Shown: positions 16,228-22,678 of the stretch, one piece after another
Position numbering within the stretch: position 1 is the first letter of the stretch
How the letters are laid out: each line of letters opens with the position of its first letter
NCBI RefSeq assembly: GCF_946479975.1
Contig: NZ_CAMLIX010000053.1
Location: 1 to 22,678, forward strand
DNA: 22,678 nt
Origin: an uncultured Flavobacterium sp.
GTDB lineage: Bacteria; Bacteroidota; Bacteroidia; Flavobacteriales; Flavobacteriaceae
Reading direction: 5' to 3'
The notes under the pieces: generated by a model
The model's database searches: none
The model's input: only the letters and a program-made list of their open reading frames with translations
Told to the model about the DNA's origin: nothing
Position numbers and translations under genes: made by a program

Positions 16228-16299
16228 AGCCACAGATTAAATGATTAAAATGATTTAAAAAAATCTATGAAATCCTTTAATCTGTGGCTGTTTTTTTTT
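16228..16299 (+). terminator. Terminator-like hairpin after the pectin operon
   Basis: AGCCACAGATTAAA (16228-16241) pairs perfectly with 16276-16289 across a 34-base loop. Nine T follow at 16291-16299. The position, 22 bases after the PL10 stop codon, fits the end of the GH28/PL10 transcript. The long loop is unusual for a simple intrinsic terminator and recalls the other palindromic repeats of this window. Confidence 0.6.
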
Positions 16300-16413
16300 C
16301 ATTCTGGAAACAACATAGCACATGGTTTATGTTTGATCGTATTGTTTCATTTCGACCTGTTTGGAGTTCAAGCGGAGCAAAATATTTATAGAATGTAGTT
16401 ATGACGAATGAAA

Positions 16414-16469
16414 AAAGCTCCAGCGCAGCGACATATAATTGTAAAAAAATGTCGCTCCGCTGGAGCTTT
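16414..16469. repeat. Palindromic repeat, AAGCTCCAGCG...GCGACAT family
   Basis: The 21-base arms 16414-16434 and 16449-16469 match at 20 of 21 positions around a 14-base loop. It lies in the 327-base gap 16207-16533 between the convergent PL10 and lactonase genes. The rest of that gap holds the terminator at 16228-16299, a fragment resembling the 2388-2488 family at about 16344-16356, and a small hairpin AGCTTC/GAAGCT at 16505-16519. No coding sequence is apparent. Confidence 0.8.
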
Positions 16470-16533
16470 ATATCGTAAATCTGTATTTCTAGCTATAAAT
16501 ATTTAGCTTCTCCGAAGCTTCCAAAATTGAATG

Positions 16534-17370
16534 CTAATTATTTAAATTGTAGAATAAAACCGCATTCTCAAACCAAATCTTATTCTGGTCTTCGATTGAA
16601 AATTCAGCTATATAATCTTCTAGAGTTTTTACAACTTTATTATAATCTGAAGCAACATTAAGAACTGGCCAATCTGATCCGTACATTAATTTATCAATCG
16701 AGAAGTTTTCAAAAATCACATCTAAGTACGGTTTTAAATCCTCTGGTTTCCAGTTTTTCCAGTCGGCTTCTGTGACCATTCCTGAGATTTTACACCACAC
16801 ATTATCGTATTTTGCGATTTCTTCAATTCCTTTTTTCCAAGAATCAATACTTCCTGATTTGATATTTGGTTTGGCAATATGATCAATCACAAAACGCTGA
16901 TTCGGGAAATCCTGAACCAAACTAATTGCAGCTGGTAATTGACGCTCGAAAATTAAAATATCATAGGTATAATCAAATGGTTCTAAAGCCTTAATTCCTC
17001 TTCTAAATGCTTCGCCAAACATAAAATCGTCTGGTTCTGCTTGAACAACATGACGAAAACCCTTCAGTTTTTTTTGATCTGAAAAGAATTCCAAACGCTC
17101 TTTAATATTTTCATTTCTTAAATCTATCCAGCCGACAACGCCTTTTATGAAATCATTTTTTGAAGCTAAATCCAATAAAAAAAGAGTTTGATCTTCTGAC
17201 TGGTTCGCCTCTACTGCAACACAGCCTTCAAATTGATTTTCTTTTAATATGGGTTCTAAATCCTCAGGAAGAAAATCTTTCTGAATATTCTGCATCGTTT
17301 CATCGATCCAACTATCTCTAACGGGATCAAACTTCCAAAAATGCTGATGTGAATCAATTCTTTTACTCAT
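16534..17370 (-). CDS. COG3618 amidohydrolase, probable L-fucono- or L-rhamnono-lactonase
   Basis: 278 residues of a TIM-barrel metal-dependent hydrolase. Family members open sugar lactones formed by sugar dehydrogenases. The visible metal-site landmarks are D6-S-H8-Q-H10-F-W at the N-terminus, G-F-R106-H107-V-V-Q, I-D-H164-I-A-K-P and Y-G-S-D233-W-P-V. The protein has no signal peptide, so it is cytoplasmic. It is the last gene of a minus-strand set; only six bases separate it from the SDR gene upstream. With the two dehydrogenases and the FAH-family hydrolase it fits the non-phosphorylating 6-deoxy-sugar pathway. Which lactone it opens is not readable; L-fuconolactone or L-rhamnonolactone are the best guesses. 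Confidence 0.82.
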   Translation of the reverse strand: MSKRIDSHQHFWKFDPVRDSWIDETMQNIQKDFLPEDLEPILKENQFEGCVAVEANQSEDQTLFLLDLASKNDFIKGVVGWIDLRNENIKERLEFFSDQKKLKGFRHVVQAEPDDFMFGEAFRRGIKALEPFDYTYDILIFERQLPAAISLVQDFPNQRFVIDHIAKPNIKSGSIDSWKKGIEEIAKYDNVWCKISGMVTEADWKNWKPEDLKPYLDVIFENFSIDKLMYGSDWPVLNVASDYNKVVKTLEDYIAEFSIEDQNKIWFENAVLFYNLNN

Positions 17371-17376
17371 AATTTC

Positions 17377-18174
17377 TTAGTTAACATCGCTGATTAATGC
17401 GCGGTCTAAATGTACATAACCACCATCTACAAAAACAAACTGACCCGTCGTGTGAGATGATTTTTCTGAAATGATAAAAAGCGCTGTATCTGCAATTTCT
17501 TCTGTCTTCGTCATTCGACTTTCTAGCGGAATACTTTTATTGATTTTATTCAAAACTGTTTCGCCGTCTGGCAATGTTTTAATCCAATCTTCGTAGGCTG
17601 GCGTATAACTTTCTGCAATAATAATGGCGTTTGAACGAATTCCAAACTGAATCAAATCTACCGCCCATTCTCTTGTTAAACCCAAAACGCCGCCTTTCGC
17701 AGCAGCGTAGCCAGAAGTTCCTCCCTGACCAGTTAAAGCTACTTTTGAACCAATGTTTAAAATATTCCCTTTAGATTCTTTCAAATAAGGAAGCGAATAT
17801 TTAGCTAAAAGAAAATAACTTACCACATTCAATTTCAAAGAATTCATAAAATCTTCGTAGCTCGAATCTAATCCTGCTCCGTCATTTACGCCAACATTAT
17901 TGATAATTGCATCAATTCTACCATATTTGGCTGCGATTACTTTTACCGCATTTTCTATTGCAACAGGATCGGTTACATCAGTTTGTACAAATAAAGAATT
18001 AACTCCTCTCTTTTGAAGTCTTTCCACGTATTCAAAACCTCTTGCATTTCGATCAACCAAAACTGGAATCGCACCTTCATCTGCCAATCTATTAACAATC
18101 GTTTCTCCAATACTGCCTTCTTTTCCAGCCGAACCAGAAACGACAACAATTTTATTTTTTAAGTTTAAATCCAT
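17377..18174 (-). CDS. Short-chain dehydrogenase/reductase, probable 6-deoxy-sugar or 2-keto-3-deoxy-aldonate dehydrogenase
   Basis: 265 residues, classical SDR fold. The nucleotide-binding segment V-S-G-S-A-G-K-E-G-S-I-G is an extended form of T-G-x-x-x-G-x-G. D41 after strand two suggests NAD preference. N-N-V-G (92-95) follows, and the catalytic tetrad is N116, S143, Y156 and K160. The end V-D-G-G-Y-V is also typical. It is cytoplasmic. It is flanked by the lactonase gene (six bases downstream) and, 235 bases upstream, by the zinc dehydrogenase. In the non-phosphorylating L-fucose/L-rhamnose route an SDR does either the first sugar oxidation or the oxidation of 2-keto-3-deoxy-aldonate at C4; both assignments fit here. 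The 235-base gap contains palindromes and no sure promoter. Confidence 0.83.
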   Translation of the reverse strand: MDLNLKNKIVVVSGSAGKEGSIGETIVNRLADEGAIPVLVDRNARGFEYVERLQKRGVNSLFVQTDVTDPVAIENAVKVIAAKYGRIDAIINNVGVNDGAGLDSSYEDFMNSLKLNVVSYFLLAKYSLPYLKESKGNILNIGSKVALTGQGGTSGYAAAKGGVLGLTREWAVDLIQFGIRSNAIIIAESYTPAYEDWIKTLPDGETVLNKINKSIPLESRMTKTEEIADTALFIISEKSSHTTGQFVFVDGGYVHLDRALISDVN

Positions 18175-18211
18175 TTTTTGTGGTTATATAATTAGCAACG
18201 TATAAATTTTT

Positions 18212-18345
18212 AACACATAGAAACATAGTTTTCGAAACCGCTTAAAAAAGGCGTTCCACTTGCATCAATTCACATAGCTATGTGTTAGAAACTAGTTTCT
18301 TTCCATACTCTTTCGCAAAGCAAAAAATCTATGTTTCTATGTGTT
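18212..18345. repeat. Palindromic repeat, AACACATAGAAACATAG family
   Basis: Perfect 17-base arms at 18212-18228 and 18329-18345 enclose a 100-base loop. The loop itself holds two perfect palindromes, CACATAGCTATGTG (18271-18284) and GAAACTAGTTTC (18288-18299). It lies between the zinc dehydrogenase and SDR genes of the same strand. Confidence 0.8.
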
Positions 18346-18367
18346 TAAAAAAATCATAACGTTTAAT

Positions 18368-18400
18368 AAACCTAACAGGTTTTGAAAACCTGTTAGGTTT
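18368..18400. repeat. Tight perfect hairpin, AAACCTAACAGGTTTT family
   Basis: The 16-base arms 18368-18383 and 18385-18400 pair perfectly around a single G. It begins ten bases past the stop of the zinc dehydrogenase gene on the minus strand, a place where it could end or protect that transcript. Confidence 0.8.
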
Positions 18401-18409
18401 CCGTAAAGT

Positions 18410-19423
18410 CTACTCTATCTCAATCAATGCCTTGATCACATTATTTTTGGGATCAATCAAATTTCTAAAATCAGTAATCATTTCAGAAAAACTTGTTCTA
18501 TGCGTAATGTATTTTTTCGGATCAATTTTTCCTTCTTTCAAACATTTCATTACATATTCGAAATCTTCGATTGTAGCATTTCGGCTGCTCATCAAAGTCG
18601 ATTCTCTTTTGTGGAAATCAGGATGACTGAAACTTAATTCTCCTTTCTGCAATCCGACCAAAACGAATCTTCCGCCATGCGAAATATAATTAAATGCGCT
18701 ATTCATCACTTTCTGATTTCCAGTTGCATCAATTACTACGTTCGCCATATCACCGTTTGTCAATTCAGCCAATTTTGCAGCAACGTCATCATTCAAAGGA
18801 TTAATCGTTTCGTCTGCTTGCAATTGTTCTTTACAGAAATTCAATCTGTAATCGTTGATATCCATTACGATAACTTTCGCACCAGCGATTTTGGCAAACT
18901 GAATCAAACCAATTCCGATTGGTCCAGCTCCCATTACCAAAACCGTATCGGTAGATTTTACAGCCGCTCTTCTAACGCCATGCGCTGCAATTGCCAAAGG
19001 TTCAACTAAAGCTAATTCATCATAATCTAAACCTTGACCGTGCAGTAAATATTGCTCCGGAATTGAAACATATTCGGCCATTCCGCCATCAATATGAACT
19101 CCGAAAACTTTGATATTTACACAGCAATTTGTCAATCCGTTTCTGCAGGCAACACATTTCCCACAATTAAAATACGGGATAAAAGTTACTTTATCTCCAG
19201 GTTTAAAACCTGCAGCGTTTCCTTTTACATATTCTGCAGCCAATTCGTGACCTAAAACTCTCGGATATTCAAAATAAGGCTGCGTTCCGCCAAAAGCGTG
19301 AATATCAGTTCCGCAGATCCCAATTCTTTTAATTTTTAATAAAACCTCACCTTCTTTTGGTTCTGGAATAGCAGTTTCTTTCAATAGAAATTCCTGCGGT
19401 TTTTCGCAAACAATATATTTCAT
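18410..19423 (-). CDS. Zinc-dependent medium-chain alcohol dehydrogenase, sugar/sugar-acid type
   Basis: 337 residues. Catalytic zinc ligands are C37 (I-G-I-C-G-T-D), H59-E60 (V-L-G-H-E) and E141 (V-E-P-L-A). Structural zinc ligands are C87, C90, C93 and C101 with canonical spacing. The Rossmann motif G165-A-G-P-I-G170 with D188 at the end of strand two points to NAD. No signal peptide is present. It resembles the L-galactonate/L-idonate/threonine-type polyol dehydrogenase branch. Gene context (FAH hydrolase upstream, SDR and lactonase downstream) suggests it carries out one of the two oxidations in L-fucose or L-rhamnose breakdown, with the SDR doing the other. A 200-base gap filled by palindromic repeat copy 3 separates it from the FAH gene. 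Confidence 0.86.
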   Translation of the reverse strand: MKYIVCEKPQEFLLKETAIPEPKEGEVLLKIKRIGICGTDIHAFGGTQPYFEYPRVLGHELAAEYVKGNAAGFKPGDKVTFIPYFNCGKCVACRNGLTNCCVNIKVFGVHIDGGMAEYVSIPEQYLLHGQGLDYDELALVEPLAIAAHGVRRAAVKSTDTVLVMGAGPIGIGLIQFAKIAGAKVIVMDINDYRLNFCKEQLQADETINPLNDDVAAKLAELTNGDMANVVIDATGNQKVMNSAFNYISHGGRFVLVGLQKGELSFSHPDFHKRESTLMSSRNATIEDFEYVMKCLKEGKIDPKKYITHRTSFSEMITDFRNLIDPKNNVIKALIEIE

Positions 19424-19456
19424 TTTTCGTTTTTCGTTTTGTTTAAATTTCTAATC

Positions 19457-19592
19457 TGACGCTGATTACGCAGATTCGCTATCGCGAAGACACGGATTAA
19501 AACGGATTTTATTTTTAATCTTTCTCAAAACTTAAATATAAAACCCGTTTTAATCCGCGTTTTTACGAAGTAAATCCGTTTTATCCGCGTCA
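19457..19592. repeat. Long palindromic repeat, copy 3 (mini-hairpin modules B/A)
   Basis: Outer arms 19457-19468 and 19581-19592 match at 10 of 12 positions. Inner arms GGATTAAAACGG (19494-19505) and its complement (19545-19556) are perfect. The left arm carries mini-hairpin B (TTCGCTATCGCGAA, 19475-19488) and the right arm mini-hairpin A (TTTACGAAGTAAA, 19562-19574), the mirror of copy 2. It lies between the FAH and zinc dehydrogenase genes of the same operon direction. Confidence 0.85.
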
Positions 19593-19623
19593 CCATCCTT
19601 CACTACAATAACAGATCGTTATA

Positions 19624-20478
19624 TTACTTTTTATAAGCTACCGCTTTTTGTTTACTTGTTCCCAAACCTTCGATTCCCAATTCTACAACATCTCCTGCTT
19701 TAATGTAAATCGGATCTGGTTTTATTCCTAATCCAACTCCCGGAGGCGTTCCCGTACTGATGATATCGCCAGGAAGCAACGTCATAAACTGACTTAAATA
19801 ATGCACCAAATACGGAATTTTGAAAACTAAATTCAACGTGTTACTGTCTTGGTATTTTTTGCCATTTACAGTCAGCCACATTTTTAAATTGTCAACATCT
19901 GCAACTTCATCTTTTGTTGCCAAAAATGGTCCAAGAGGCGCAAAAGTGTCGCTTCCTTTTCCTTTTGCCCATTGTCCGCCACGCTCCAATTGGAATGCTC
20001 TTTCGCTATAATCATTCAATAAAGCATATCCCGCAACATAATCTAAAGCGTCTGCTTCTTCAACATAACTTGCTTTTTTTCCTACGATGAAAGCCAATTC
20101 CACTTCCCAATCTGTTTTTTCACTGTTTTTAGGAATAATCAAATCGTCATCTGGTCCACACAAAGAAGTCGTCGATTTAAAAAAGATAATAGGTTCTGTT
20201 GGAATCGGAGCGTTTGTTTCTTTGCAGTGATCGACGTAATTTAAACCAATGCAGATAATTTTTGAAGGTCTTGCTACAGGCGAACCCAAACGTACCGAAG
20301 CTTCCACTTCTGGCAAAGTTGGATTACTTTCTAATGCTTTTTGCAATTTCTCTAATCCATTTTCTTCAAAGAAACTTTCGTTAAAATCGGTTACAATTGA
20401 AGACACATCATATCTCTTTTCTCCAATCAAAACTCCTGGTTTTTCTTTTCCGATTTCTCCAAAACGTATTAATTTCAT
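19624..20478 (-). CDS. FAH-family hydrolase, probable 2,4-diketo-3-deoxy-L-fuconate/L-rhamnonate hydrolase
   Basis: 284 residues, fumarylacetoacetate-hydrolase fold. The N-terminal domain spans 1-70. The catalytic domain starts at P71-S-K-I-I-C-I-G-L-N-Y-V-D-H84, where the histidine fits the catalytic His. The metal ligands are E125 and E127 (D-W-E-V-E-L-A) and D156 (N-D-Y-S-E-R). K-G-K-G-S-D-T-F-A-P-L-G-P and S-T-G-T-P-P-G-V-G are further family marks. Relatives in this context split 2,4-diketo-3-deoxy sugar acids into pyruvate and a hydroxy acid such as lactate. It is the first gene of the minus-strand catabolic set and is divergent from the binding-protein/CoA-transferase operon. A -7-like TAATTTTG lies at 20599-20592, and a perfect palindrome in the leader (20510-20530) may be its operator. 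Other FAH activities (isomerase, decarboxylase) are possible. Confidence 0.85.
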   Translation of the reverse strand: MKLIRFGEIGKEKPGVLIGEKRYDVSSIVTDFNESFFEENGLEKLQKALESNPTLPEVEASVRLGSPVARPSKIICIGLNYVDHCKETNAPIPTEPIIFFKSTTSLCGPDDDLIIPKNSEKTDWEVELAFIVGKKASYVEEADALDYVAGYALLNDYSERAFQLERGGQWAKGKGSDTFAPLGPFLATKDEVADVDNLKMWLTVNGKKYQDSNTLNLVFKIPYLVHYLSQFMTLLPGDIISTGTPPGVGLGIKPDPIYIKAGDVVELGIEGLGTSKQKAVAYKK

Positions 20479-20509
20479 AATCGTATATTTTTTCTGTTAG
20501 TTTATTTTT

Positions 20510-20530
20510 TTGATGAATGTCGTTCATCAA
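20510..20530. promoter_or_regulatory. Candidate operator in the FAH leader: 8-base perfect inverted repeat
   Basis: TTGATGAA (20510-20517) and TTCATCAA (20523-20530) are perfect complements around a 5-base spacer. It lies about 31-52 bases before the FAH start codon and downstream of the candidate -7 box at 20592-20599 (minus strand), a place suited to a repressor such as a GntR-family dimer. A small RNA hairpin is the alternative. Confidence 0.45.
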
Positions 20531-20591
20531 CATTGGTTACTTCTAAAATGATCCTGCTTTACCAATTTATGATTTCTCAATAAAAGTGAAT

Positions 20592-20624
20592 CAAAATTAA
20601 TAAATGTAAAAATCACAATTACAA
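20592..20624 (-). promoter_or_regulatory. Candidate promoter of the FAH-to-lactonase operon
   Basis: The minus strand reads TAATTTTG at 20599-20592, an exact match to TAnnTTTG. TTG occurs 16 and 22 bases upstream, neither at the usual 19. The leader to the ATG at 20478 would be about 110 bases. Confidence 0.35.
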
Positions 20625-20783
20625 AAATACTTTTTAAAAATTAATATTAGAGATATATTTTATTTTAGACTTAAGAAAATAACTAAACTTTAAATTTTTA
20701 TAACATTTTTTAGACAGTTTGTAAAAATAATATCATTAATTATCCATTTATGCAAAAAGATTCTCTAATAAAGTTTCTATTTC

Positions 20784-20852
20784 TTGCGCATTTGAATCTT
20801 ATTCCTACTTTTGTAATTGTATTTTTTACATTTATTATTTCAATCGATTTCA
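20784..20852 (+). promoter_or_regulatory. Promoter and possible LacI-type operator of the binding-protein/CoA-transferase operon
   Basis: TTG at 20784-20786 is followed after exactly 19 bases by TACTTTTG at 20806-20813, a full match to the Bacteroidota TTG/TAnnTTTG promoter. Transcription would begin near 20818, downstream of the earliest in-frame ATG (20750), so translation should start at 20876. TTCAATCGATTTCA at 20839-20852 matches 11 of 14 bases of the perfect operator before GH28 and could be bound by the same LacI-family protein. That site is tentative, because its AATCGATT core also occurs inside the CoA-transferase gene (22454 and 22628). Confidence 0.55.
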
Positions 20853-20875
20853 CTACTCAAAATTTCTATATAAAA

Positions 20876-22024
20876 ATGATAAAATTAAAAGGCATAACTT
20901 GGAACCATACAAGAGGTTTGCTTCCAATGGTTGCCACATCGCAGCGTTTTACCGAACTACATCCTGAAGTTGAAATTTCTTGGGAAAAGAGAAGTTTACA
21001 AGAATTTGCCGATGCTTCGATAGAAGACTTAGCCAAAAGATTTGATTTATTGGTAATCGATCACCCTTGGACAGGTTTTGGAGCGCAGACCAAAGCAATT
21101 CTACCATTATCTGATTATTTATCTCAAGAATATATTAAAGATCTAGAAATTAATACTGTTGGAAAATCATACGGAAGTTATGTTTTTCACAACAAATTAT
21201 GGGCGCTTCCTATCGATTCGGCGACTCCGGTTGCTTCTGCCCGCTTGGATCTTTTAGAAAAAAATAATTTAGTAGTTCCTAAAACTTATGATGATTTATT
21301 GGCTTTAGCGGAAAAAGGTTTAGTGGCTTTCGCCGGAATTCCAGTAGATGTTTTAATGAGTTTTTATATGTTTTGCTGCAGTTTGGGAGAAGCTCCGTTT
21401 CTTTCTGAAGAAAAAGTGATTTCTGAAACTACAGGGAAAAAAGCGCTTCAAATGTTTAGAGAACTGGCGCAATTAATTGATCCGGAAAACTTTAACCGAA
21501 ATCCAATTCAGGTTTATGAAGCGATGGTCAATTCAGATGAAATTGCCTACTGCCCTTTTGCTTACGGATATTCTAATTATTCCAGAGCGGGTTACAGTCG
21601 TAAACTTTTGAATTTTTATGATTTAGTTCGTTTGAATGATAACCCGATGATTTCTTCTTTGGGCGGAACAGGTTTAGCTGTTTCATCCTTTAGCGAACAT
21701 ACTGAAACTGCCATAAAATATGCTGAATTTACGTGTTCATCACATGTACAACAGAATATTTATACCGATAATGGCGGTCAGCCAGGACATTTACAAGCTT
21801 GGAAAAGCGAGAGAATTAATGGCGTGACCGAAGATTATTTCAAAAATACATTACCAGCTTTAGAGCGCGCTTTCCTTCGTCCGAGATATTACGGACACAT
21901 GTTTTTCCAAGATCATGCGGGTGATGTGGTTCGTAATTATTTGATGAATGGCGGAGACGAATTGAAAGTTTTAGAAGAAATGAATTCGCTTTACGCGGAA
22001 TCTCTAAAAATCCAGACGATATGA
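20876..22024 (+). CDS. Solute-binding-protein-fold protein (family 1), apparently cytoplasmic, coupled to a CoA-transferase
   Basis: 382 residues from ATG 20876. An in-frame ATG at 20750 would add 42 hydrophobic residues, but the best promoter lies between the two and similarity to the family begins at [13 protein letters not shown]. The body looks like an ABC-type periplasmic binding protein: [44 protein letters not shown] and a Gly-rich [11 protein letters not shown] segment. There is no signal peptide with the chosen start and no ABC permease or ATPase nearby. Its stop overlaps the start of a CaiB/BaiF CoA-transferase by four bases (ATGA), which implies coordinated synthesis. I recall similar pairs in other bacteria, but no established role. 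It may bind a sugar-acid or hydroxy-acid substrate. Confidence 0.75.
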   Translation: MIKLKGITWNHTRGLLPMVATSQRFTELHPEVEISWEKRSLQEFADASIEDLAKRFDLLVIDHPWTGFGAQTKAILPLSDYLSQEYIKDLEINTVGKSYGSYVFHNKLWALPIDSATPVASARLDLLEKNNLVVPKTYDDLLALAEKGLVAFAGIPVDVLMSFYMFCCSLGEAPFLSEEKVISETTGKKALQMFRELAQLIDPENFNRNPIQVYEAMVNSDEIAYCPFAYGYSNYSRAGYSRKLLNFYDLVRLNDNPMISSLGGTGLAVSSFSEHTETAIKYAEFTCSSHVQQNIYTDNGGQPGHLQAWKSERINGVTEDYFKNTLPALERAFLRPRYYGHMFFQDHAGDVVRNYLMNGGDELKVLEEMNSLYAESLKIQTI

Positions 22025-22678
22025 GACCTTTAGAAGGATTAATTGTTTTGGAATTCTGTCAGTTTTTAGCAGGACCTTCTGCTGGATTAAAACTAGCCGA
22101 TTTGGGCGCACGCGTCATTAAAATTGAGCGTCCTGTAAAAGGCGAAGCTTGCAGACAATTAAGTATTAAAGATTTATTTGTAGACGACAGCAGTTTGCTT
22201 TTTCATACCATTAACAGAAATAAAGAATCTTTTGCAGCCGATTTAAAAAATCCAGATGATTTGGTTTTGATTAAAAAACTAATCGAAAAAGCTGATATTA
22301 TGACGCATAATTTCAGACCTGGCGTGATGGAGAAAATCGGTTTAGATTTTGAAAATACACTTTCTATAAATCCCAAAATTATTTACGGAACGATTACAGG
22401 TTACGGAAATGAAGGTCCTTGGGCAAAAAAACCGGGACAGGATTTATTGTTACAATCGATTTCTGGCTTAAGCTGGCTGAGCGGCAGAAAAAGTCAGGGC
22501 CCAGTTCCGTTTGGATTGGCAGTTGCCGATTTAATGTGCGGCAATCATTTTGTACAGGGAATTTTAGCAGCACTTTTAAAAAGAACCAAAACTAAAAAAG
22601 GAGTTTTAGTCGAAGTGAGTTTGTTAGAATCGATTTTGGATGTGCAGTTTGAAGCGATTACTTCTTTCTTAAACGATG
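22021..22678 (+). CDS. CaiB/BaiF (class III) CoA-transferase, partial at right edge
   Basis: 219 residues are present; the C-terminal half lies beyond the window. Family III CoA-transferases move CoA between organic acids through an aspartyl-CoA thioester. Visible landmarks are P3[30 protein letters not shown]65[37 protein letters not shown], and A-V-A-D170-L-M-C-G, where D170 fits the catalytic aspartate of formyl-CoA transferase. The start overlaps the binding-protein-like gene by four bases. The divergent neighbours make sugar-acid cleavage products, so the acid acceptor could be a hydroxy or keto acid from that path; this is inference only. Confidence 0.9.
   Translation, partial: MRPLEGLIVLEFCQFLAGPSAGLKLADLGARVIKIERPVKGEACRQLSIKDLFVDDSSLLFHTINRNKESFAADLKNPDDLVLIKKLIEKADIMTHNFRPGVMEKIGLDFENTLSINPKIIYGTITGYGNEGPWAKKPGQDLLLQSISGLSWLSGRKSQGPVPFGLAVADLMCGNHFVQGILAALLKRTKTKKGVLVEVSLLESILDVQFEAITSFLND

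Noticed and set aside
18368..18400. ACAGG/CCTGT words as another tandem CAGG operator
   Set aside because: They belong to a perfect tight hairpin of inverted, not direct, halves and lie at a gene end.
20750..20875. 42-residue hydrophobic N-terminal extension of the binding-protein-like gene as a signal peptide
   Set aside because: It is AT-rich sequence containing a consensus promoter, and family similarity starts at the ATG at 20876; hydrophobic residues are expected when such DNA is translated.
22454..22635. AATCGATT sites at 22454 and 22628 as operators
   Set aside because: Both lie inside the CoA-transferase coding region without wider symmetry; they are counted as chance occurrences.

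Overview
The window looks like a chromosomal piece of a Flavobacterium or a close Bacteroidota relative. The DNA is AT-rich. Exported proteins carry signal peptides ending in Ala-Gln, or a Bacteroidota-type lipobox. Several gene starts sit behind matches to the Bacteroidota promoter (TTG about 19 bases before TAnnTTTG), and Shine-Dalgarno sites are not evident. Nearly every long gap between genes holds a long, imperfect palindrome of a few recurring families. No rRNA, tRNA, CRISPR, transposase or phage gene was seen.

Layout. (1) 1-4735, minus strand: a carbohydrate-active set transcribed right to left, namely a GH78 alpha-L-rhamnosidase-like enzyme, a secreted beta-propeller hydrolase, and the start of a lipoprotein beta-propeller hydrolase that runs off the left edge. 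(2) 5039-7172: a divergent pair, an AraC-family regulator and an Fsr-type MFS drug exporter; this looks like an unrelated resistance or efflux cassette. (3) 7173-7636: a gene-free stretch between convergent genes, packed with palindromes and terminator-like hairpins and bounded by near-perfect 25-base inverted repeats. (4) 7637-12935, minus strand: a GH141-like beta-helix protein fused to an L-rhamnose/L-fucose mutarotase-like domain, then a Gfo/Idh/MocA oxidoreductase overlapping a sodium:solute symporter by 4 bases. (5) 13325-16206, plus strand: a two-gene pectin operon (GH28 polygalacturonase, PL10 pectate lyase) behind a perfect LacI-type operator. (6) 16534-20478, minus strand: FAH-family hydrolase, zinc alcohol dehydrogenase, SDR dehydrogenase and COG3618 lactonase, matching most steps of the non-phosphorylating L-fucose/L-rhamnose route to pyruvate plus lactate. 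(7) 20876 to the right edge, plus strand: a solute-binding-protein-fold protein with no convincing signal peptide, overlapping by 4 bases a class III (CaiB/BaiF) CoA-transferase cut by the window edge.

How it fits together (inference). Extracellular or periplasmic enzymes open pectin: GH28 and PL10 act on homogalacturonan, GH78 removes rhamnose, and the GH141-like enzyme may remove fucose or a related sugar. The symporter imports product, the fused mutarotase equilibrates sugar anomers, and the 16.5-20.5 kb operon oxidises a 6-deoxy sugar through lactone, aldonate and diketo-deoxy acid. The aldonate dehydratase for that route is not in the window.

Most notable: a previously unremarked 18-base tandem operator candidate shared by the GH78 gene and the beta-helix/mutarotase gene, each exactly 20 bases before a -7-like box; the cytoplasmic binding-protein/CoA-transferase couple; the beta-helix/mutarotase fusion; and a repeat family whose two arms carry interchangeable mini-hairpin modules.
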